A stretch of 8,848 nt of DNA, taken from Treponema sp. (GTDB taxonomy: Bacteria > Spirochaetota > Spirochaetia > Treponematales > Breznakiellaceae). Both the position numbers and the translations under genes were made by a program. The stretch spans positions 1 to 8,848 of the forward strand of contig JAITJV010000189.1 of assembly GCA_031278755.1 (NCBI GenBank), in the 5' to 3' direction. The notes under the pieces are model-generated. The model saw nothing but the letters and a program-made list of their open reading frames with translations, was not told where the DNA came from and ran no database searches. How positions within the stretch are numbered: the first letter of the stretch is position 1; each line of letters starts with the position of its first letter. Below are positions 5,405 to 8,848 of this stretch, piece by piece.

Positions 5405-6679
5405 TCAGCTTTTGCTTATCCGCGCCCCAAGCGACGAAAGCCTTTCCACAAGGTTTTCGTAACCCCGTTCAATCTGATAAACGTTGCGTATGACGCTTTT
5501 TCCTTCGGCGCACATGGCCGCTATGATCATCGCCATTCCGGCGCGGACGTCGGGACTGTGGAGTTCCGAACCGTGCAGCTTTGCGGGGCCTGACACGACG
5601 GCGCGGTGCGGATCGCAGAGGACGATGCGGGCCCCCATTGCGATAAGTTTATCCACAAAGAACATCCGCGATTCAAACATTTTTTCGTGTATCAGTACCG
5701 TTCCTTCAACCTGGGTGGCTACCACGGTGATGATGCTGGTAAGATCCGGGGGAAAGCCGGGCCAGGGGGCGTCGTCAATCTTGGGGATCATGCCGCCGAG
5801 ATCGCAGTTTACCGCAAGGGGCTGGCGGGCCGGCACATGAATGATCCCGCCTTCTTCGGCCCAGACTATGCCGAGCTTGCCGAAGGCTATCTTTGCCGGG
5901 CGGAGGTCCGCGGGCCTGGTTCCTTCTATGTGAAGATCCCCGCCCGTTACGGCGGCAAGCCCTATAAAAGATCCCACTTCCATAAAGTCCGCCCCGATTT
6001 CAAAATCGGTCCCCGAAAGTTTTTTTACCCCGGTAATGACAAGAACGTTCGAACCTATGCCTTCGATGGAGGCTCCCATAGAGACCAGCATACGGCAGAG
6101 ATCCTGCACATGAGGTTCGCCCGCCGCATTGGTGAGTATGGTTTTCCCTTTGGCAAGCACCGCCGCCATGACGGCGTTTTCCGTTCCCGTTACGGACGCT
6201 TCGTCAAGGAAAATGTCCGCGCCTTTTAAAACACGCGCGGAAAAGACAAAATTCCCGCTGGTTCTTACCTTCGCCCCCAATTCGGTAAGGGCGAGGAAGT
6301 GGGTATCAAGCCGCCGCCTTCCTATTACGTCGCCGCCGGGGGGCGGAAGAACCACCCTGCCGGTACGGGCAAGAAGCGGTCCTGCAAAAAGAATGGACGC
6401 GCGTATTTTTTTTGCCTGCTCGGAAGGAATTTCGGACGTCTTGATGCCGGAAGGCAAAAGGCGTATGACGCCGTTTCCCGGCCTTTCAACGCGGCCCCCC
6501 AGGGCGGTGAAAACTTCCAGCATGACCTGTACGTCTTCTATATCGGGAATGTTCCGCAGAACGACGGTTTCTTCCGAAAGGATCGCGGCGGCTATACACG
6601 GCAGGGCGGCGTTCTTGTTGCCGCTTGCACGTATGGTCCCGCTGATCGGGACGCCGCCTTCAATGAGATATTCACCCAT
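5405..6679 (-). CDS. murA: UDP-N-acetylglucosamine 1-carboxyvinyltransferase, Asp-type
   Basis: This cytoplasmic enzyme transfers enolpyruvate from phosphoenolpyruvate to UDP-GlcNAc, the first committed step of peptidoglycan synthesis. Its 424 residues match the usual length. Visible signatures are SGNKNAALP (Lys22 and Asn23), [14 protein letters not shown] (Arg93), the mobile loop [24 protein letters not shown] (catalytic Asp312), FESR (Arg338) and YQIERGYEN near the C-terminus. At the active-site loop position occupied by Cys115 in E. coli there is Asp117 (codon GAC, 6331-6329). MurA enzymes with Asp here, as in Mycobacterium tuberculosis and Chlamydia, stay active but are not alkylated by fosfomycin. 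ATG 6679 fits the family start; GGAG lies only one base before it, too close for normal use, and the promoter suggests a leaderless message. The gene is alone on this strand and convergent with the J-protein gene, 43 bases away. Confidence 0.97.
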   Translation of the reverse strand: MGEYLIEGGVPISGTIRASGNKNAALPCIAAAILSEETVVLRNIPDIEDVQVMLEVFTALGGRVERPGNGVIRLLPSGIKTSEIPSEQAKKIRASILFAGPLLARTGRVVLPPPGGDVIGRRRLDTHFLALTELGAKVRTSGNFVFSARVLKGADIFLDEASVTGTENAVMAAVLAKGKTILTNAAGEPHVQDLCRMLVSMGASIEGIGSNVLVITGVKKLSGTDFEIGADFMEVGSFIGLAAVTGGDLHIEGTRPADLRPAKIAFGKLGIVWAEEGGIIHVPARQPLAVNCDLGGMIPKIDDAPWPGFPPDLTSIITVVATQVEGTVLIHEKMFESRMFFVDKLIAMGARIVLCDPHRAVVSGPAKLHGSELHSPDVRAGMAMIIAAMCAEGKSVIRNVYQIERGYENLVERLSSLGARISKS

Positions 6680-6685
6680 ACTCCG

Positions 6686-6714
6686 AATGTAGCCGGACGG
6701 CGTGCGGCTGTCAA
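6686..6714 (-). promoter_or_regulatory. murA promoter abutting the start codon
   Basis: On the minus strand TTGACA (6709-6714, perfect -35) is followed after exactly 17 bases by TACATT (6686-6691, 4/6 -10). Six bases separate the -10 box from the murA ATG, so the transcript should begin at or next to the start codon. Confidence 0.5.
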
Positions 6715-7152
6715 CGCGGAGAAAAGATGGGGAGTGAAGGAGGAATCAGGAACGGAGGGCTTTCGCCGTTTCTGTTCCTCCGGCGGCGGCGAGCGCGGGG
6801 CGGGACAGCTTTTATGCCGTAGTTCGGCCTGTATCGCCTTGTCCCCGATTCGTAAGCGCCGCCGCGGTAACATTTTCGGCAAGGCGCCGCGCCTTCCGGC
6901 TGGCGCATGCCGTTTCCATTGCGGATATAGCCGTATGGACAGTCTCCATACCGGCGCTTAAGGTCCGGCCGATAACCTTCCGGTCATAAAGGCCTCTTCC
7001 CCGCCGTCAGGAACGCCCGGCCTCCCCCGGTGCGCAGGCAGGCAATAGCGTACCTTATGAAAGCCGGGAAGACTTCCCGATCTTCGTCCCCGGCGGCGAA
7101 CCGGGCGGGTAAATGTAAATTGCCGCGGCCGGATTTATTTTGAAGTAATGTA
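6715..7152. other. Spacer between murA and ahpC, no intact gene
   Basis: This ~440-base tract lies between divergent murA and ahpC. No open frame here has a start, ribosome site and coherent protein. On the minus strand, protein-like stretches appear in different frames: one around 7117-6984 (GDEDREVFPAFIRYAIACL...), one around 7012-6961, and one around 6990-6830 (GRTLSAGMETVHTAISAMET...), each ending at a stop. That is the pattern of a frameshifted remnant, but could be chance in GC-rich DNA. A 15-base odd palindrome (CGGGAAG-A-CTTCCCG) sits at 7065-7079. Confidence 0.4.
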
Positions 7153-7181
7153 TTGACTATCCTTTTGTACTATTATATATT
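7153..7181 (+). promoter_or_regulatory. ahpC promoter
   Basis: TTGACT (7153-7158, 5/6) and TATATT (7176-7181, 5/6) are spaced 17 bases apart in a very AT-rich stretch, predicting transcription start near 7188. A TATAAT at 7181-7186 overlaps but lacks a well-placed -35. Confidence 0.6.
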
Positions 7182-7185
7182 ATAA

Positions 7186-7217
7186 TATTATCAGTTAGTT
7201 TAGTCTAACTGATAATA
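7186..7217. promoter_or_regulatory. 13-bp perfect inverted repeat at the ahpC transcription start
   Basis: TATTATCAGTTAG (7186-7198) and its exact complement CTAACTGATAATA (7205-7217) flank a 6-base spacer TTTAGT. The repeat begins just after the -10 box and covers the predicted start site, the classic place for a repressor operator; as RNA it would put a hairpin at the extreme 5' end of the ahpC message. A peroxide- or redox-sensing repressor is the natural guess given the gene, but the sequence is not a clear PerR or OxyR site and no such regulator is in the window. Confidence 0.7.
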
Positions 7218-7239
7218 CTGTTACAGGTAGGGAGGTTTT

Positions 7240-7803
7240 ATGTCCTTGATTCAAAAAGAAGTCAGTGATTTTTCTGTAAACGCCTTTCATGAAAATGCGT
7301 TTAAAACCGTAACCAGGGCTGATATTTTAGGCAAATGGAGTGTTTTCTTCTTTTATCCGGCGGATTTTACCTTTGTATGTCCCACCGAATTGGAGGATCT
7401 GGCGAACATATATGATGAGTTTAAGGCCATCGGCTGTGAAATATATTCGGTTTCCTGCGACACCCACTTTGTCCATAAGGCCTGGCATGATAATTCCAGG
7501 ACTATTCAGAAGATCCGGTATCCCATGCTGGCCGATCCTACAGGCGGCTTGGCCCAGGACTTTAATGTATTGATCGAAGAAAAAGGTTTGGCCGAGCGGG
7601 GGGATTTTATTGTAAATCCCGAGGGTAAGATTGTGGCCTATGAAGTTGTCGCGGGCAATGTGGGGCGCAACGCCGACGAGATTCTCCGCCGGGTGCAGGC
7701 GTCCCAGTTCGTGGCCGAACACGGCGATCAGGTCTGCCCCGCCAAATGGAAGCCCGGAGCCAAGACGCTGAAGCCCAGCCTTGACCTTGTGGGTTCGTTA
7801 TAA
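7240..7803 (+). CDS. ahpC: Alkyl hydroperoxide reductase subunit C, typical 2-Cys peroxiredoxin
   Basis: This cytoplasmic thiol peroxidase reduces hydrogen peroxide, organic hydroperoxides and probably peroxynitrite. At 187 residues it has the same length as E. coli AhpC. The catalytic motif PADFTFVCPTE gives Pro40, Thr44 and peroxidatic Cys47; the supporting Arg is Arg120; resolving Cys166 is in VCPAKW near the C-terminus. GGLAQDFNV and the C-terminal tail indicate the floodgate-sensitive typical 2-Cys class. The start is fixed by AGGGAGG at 7229-7235, four bases before ATG 7240, the best ribosome site in the window. No ahpF or thioredoxin reductase gene is adjacent, so the electron donor is encoded elsewhere. 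The gene has its own promoter with an inverted repeat at the start site and appears to be monocistronic, ending at the terminator at 8074-8099. Confidence 0.98.
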   Translation: MSLIQKEVSDFSVNAFHENAFKTVTRADILGKWSVFFFYPADFTFVCPTELEDLANIYDEFKAIGCEIYSVSCDTHFVHKAWHDNSRTIQKIRYPMLADPTGGLAQDFNVLIEEKGLAERGDFIVNPEGKIVAYEVVAGNVGRNADEILRRVQASQFVAEHGDQVCPAKWKPGAKTLKPSLDLVGSL

Positions 7804-8073
7804 ATTACGTTCCGCGGGGTTGAGCGCCGCCCTGTACCTTGTCCGCGTCCGTTAGGGGCTGCCTGTGCCGGAAAAGGATCATCCGGCGGATAGATCGGCG
7901 TCTCCGTCGCGGGTTCCGGACAGCCTCTGGAAGCGGGGGGAATAGATGTGCTCCGAGCGTGTCATGACGGCCCGGAAATCGCAGGCGACCCCCCGGACAG
8001 GAGATCGTTTTCAGGCCGGAAGAGTGTCCGGTTGATTGTAAGCGAAAGGTTTAACAAGAACCCGCCAGCCAGC
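7804..8073 (+). other. Structured non-coding tract between ahpC and its terminator, possible 3' UTR or small RNA
   Basis: These 270 bases contain no convincing gene but many complementary segments. AGGGGCTG (7854-7861) pairs with CAGCCTCT (7921-7928). Inside it, CCGGA (7868-7872) can pair with TCCGG at 7882-7886 or with TCCGG at 7915-7919, giving two exclusive folds. Further on, CCGGACA (7993-7999) pairs with TGTCCGG (8025-8031). The tract ends in an intrinsic terminator. I do not recognise it as RNase P RNA, tmRNA, SRP RNA, 6S RNA or a known riboswitch, and no internal promoter is clear. Most simply it is the ahpC 3' untranslated region; a processed small RNA is possible. Confidence 0.35.
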
Positions 8074-8099
8074 AACAGCCCCGGCAGGGGCTGTTTTTT
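8074..8099 (+). terminator. Intrinsic terminator of the ahpC transcript
   Basis: AACAGCCCC (8074-8082) and GGGGCTGTT (8087-8095) form a 9-bp GC-rich stem with a GGCA loop, running into six Ts (8094-8099). This is a textbook rho-independent terminator for the plus strand, 270 bases beyond the ahpC stop. Confidence 0.9.
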
Positions 8100-8364
8100 A
8101 TCGTCTTTAACCCGGGCCGGCGCGCGCCTGATGCCGCAAACCGGATGAGTTGAGGCCGGCTTCAGCCGGCCGTTGCACCGGTTCGCGGGGGAGCCTTGAG
8201 GCGTAAGCCTGAGTCTAATACCTTACCAAAACAACATGCTCCGCCGCTTGCGCGGAATATATTATTTTCCTTTTCGGCATCGTCAGAAATGACATGGCCG
8301 CGGGAGCTTTCCCCGCCGCCGGCAATCGGAAGCAGCGCGCCGGATGCCTTCCTCCCTCCCGGCC
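8100..8364. other. Intergenic tract without a recognisable gene
   Basis: No reading frame here has a start, ribosome site and plausible product. It holds a perfect 7-bp hairpin GGCCGGC-TTCA-GCCGGCC (8154-8171) without a T tract, a small AGGC/GCCT hairpin near 8199-8210, and an AT-rich patch around 8255-8275. GCCGGATGCCGG-like short repeats at 8366-8380 just beyond give protein-like but meaningless frames. Confidence 0.5.
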
Positions 8365-8848
8365 ATGCCGGATGCCGGCATTGTCCACCGCGGCTTCCAT
8401 TTTCTGAGGCAGCGCGGCAGCGGCGTTTTTAAGGGTCCTGCGGTTGCGCCCCTGATTTTATCTGCCCCCGCCTTGACAATTTCCCCGGCGCGGCCGATCT
8501 TTAAAGCGGAAGGTAAAGACGCGTCTGATGCAGATGTGTTGAAAGCTTCGACCGTCTCGGTTTCTGCTCCGGTTTTCGCCGCTGAAGCTCCCGATTTTAA
8601 CGATCCCGGACTCGGGTTTATTGATTGGGACGGCGACATATTCGCCGGTAAAGACTCCGGTTTTTTCCGTGTAAACTCCGATAAAACGCTTACGCCTTCT
8701 CCCTTGTATAGATTTACTCCCTCGGCCCAAACCACAGAATTGACTTGTTCAATAACCCGGTTGGTTATTGAACAAGTCTTCCAAAAAACGCGGATTTCGG
8801 GGCGAAATCCACGTTTTTTGCCGTTTTTTAGCGGAAGTTGTTTAAAAA
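8365..8848 (+). CDS. Doubtful open frame running off the right edge
   Basis: The plus-strand frame is free of stops from 8293 to the window end (185 codons); ATG codons lie at 8344 and 8365. The middle part has natural-looking composition and codons, for example ADVLKASTVSVSAPVFAAEA and DPGLGFIDWDGDIFAGKDSG. Against it: no ribosome site precedes either ATG, the minus strand is also open (8283-8735) with equally plausible composition, and the frame runs straight through two strong hairpins at 8742-8820, where a real gene would be unlikely. No family is recognised. It may be a gene fragment, a fortuitous frame, or a gene whose true start lies elsewhere. Confidence 0.2.
   Translation, partial: MPDAGIVHRGFHFLRQRGSGVFKGPAVAPLILSAPALTISPARPIFKAEGKDASDADVLKASTVSVSAPVFAAEAPDFNDPGLGFIDWDGDIFAGKDSGFFRVNSDKTLTPSPLYRFTPSAQTTELTCSITRLVIEQVFQKTRISGRNPRFLPFFSGSCLK
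8742..8778. repeat. 16-bp perfect hairpin
   Basis: GACTTGTTCAATAACC (8742-8757) pairs exactly with GGTTATTGAACAAGTC (8763-8778) around a CGGTT loop. It is AT-balanced and not followed by a T tract, so it is not a typical terminator by itself. A related half (GGTTATCGGGCAAGTC, 13 of 16 identical) lies at 663-678 in the pspA-XRE spacer, which suggests a dispersed palindromic repeat. Confidence 0.75.
8782..8820. terminator. Bidirectional terminator-like hairpin
   Basis: CAAAAAACG (8782-8790) pairs with CGTTTTTTG (8812-8820); inside one mismatch, GGATTTCG (8792-8799) pairs with CGAAATCC (8803-8810) around a GGG loop. The A run on the left and T run on the right make it a symmetrical terminator, usable from either side, and a second T run (TTTTTT, 8824-8829) follows. 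It would end transcripts of whatever converges here. Confidence 0.6.

Noticed and set aside
5484..6961. Several plus-strand open frames over and beyond murA
   Set aside because: They lie on the opposite strand of an unmistakable murA gene, have no ribosome sites and show compositions typical of antisense frames in GC-rich DNA.
7065..7079. CGGGAAG-A-CTTCCCG palindrome
   Set aside because: A single-base centre gives a strained hairpin, it is far from any promoter, and no second copy was seen.
7173..7185. TTATATATTATAA as a PerR box before ahpC
   Set aside because: It is two bases shorter than the 7-1-7 PerR consensus, and such AT palindromes are expected by chance in a promoter this AT-rich.
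7804..8099. RNase P RNA, tmRNA, SRP RNA or 6S RNA downstream of ahpC
   Set aside because: The hallmark conserved segments of these RNAs are not present, so only an unnamed structured tract is reported.
7948..8148. Plus-strand frame of 66 codons after ahpC
   Set aside because: It runs straight through the intrinsic terminator at 8074-8099 and has no ribosome site.
8283..8735. Minus-strand frame of 150 codons at the right end
   Set aside because: No Shine-Dalgarno or promoter precedes it, and the C-terminal third is low-complexity Arg/Pro-rich. It is no better than the opposite open frame, so neither is firmly called.

Overview
The window reads as chromosomal DNA of a moderately GC-rich spirochaete, most likely a Treponema-type organism. 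This is an inference from several things together: a relaxed lipobox on the lipoprotein, large hypothetical membrane proteins mixing TPR-like and membrane segments, a MurA with Asp instead of Cys at the active site, and an AhpC with no AhpF beside it. No rRNA, tRNA, transposase, phage gene or CRISPR array was seen.

Layout, left to right. (1) 1-554, the 3' part of a PspA/IM30 gene whose first ~48 codons lie off the window. (2) 555-1719, a more AT-rich patch with an XRE regulator on the minus strand and, divergent from it, a small lipoprotein gene on the plus strand; their 273-bp spacer holds a good promoter and two palindromes sharing a core. (3) 1810-5361, a plus-strand cluster of three genes: two membrane proteins of 3+3 helix topology resembling LptF/LptG permeases (the second with a TPR-like insert) and a DjlA-like membrane-anchored J protein. 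(4) 5405-6679, murA on the minus strand, convergent with the J-protein gene, with a promoter so close that the mRNA should be almost leaderless. (5) 6715-7152, a spacer with no convincing intact gene. (6) 7240-7803, ahpC with a strong promoter, a 13-bp inverted repeat at the predicted transcription start and a clear Shine-Dalgarno; a 270-nt structured 3' tract leads to a classic intrinsic terminator at 8074-8099. (7) 8100-8848, mostly intergenic-looking DNA with hairpins, one weak open frame running off the right edge, and a 16-bp perfect hairpin followed by a terminator-like hairpin.

Several genes share an envelope theme: PspA guards the inner membrane, the LptF/G-like pair is probably an envelope transport or assembly complex, the J protein would recruit DnaK to the membrane, and MurA makes the first committed peptidoglycan precursor. 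AhpC is an unrelated peroxide defence gene. The most noteworthy points are the divergent permease-like pair with its fused-in TPR region and adjacent J protein, the predicted fosfomycin-insensitive MurA, promoter placements implying leaderless mRNAs, the ahpC inverted repeat, the structured ahpC 3' tract, and a family of related palindromic segments scattered through the spacers.
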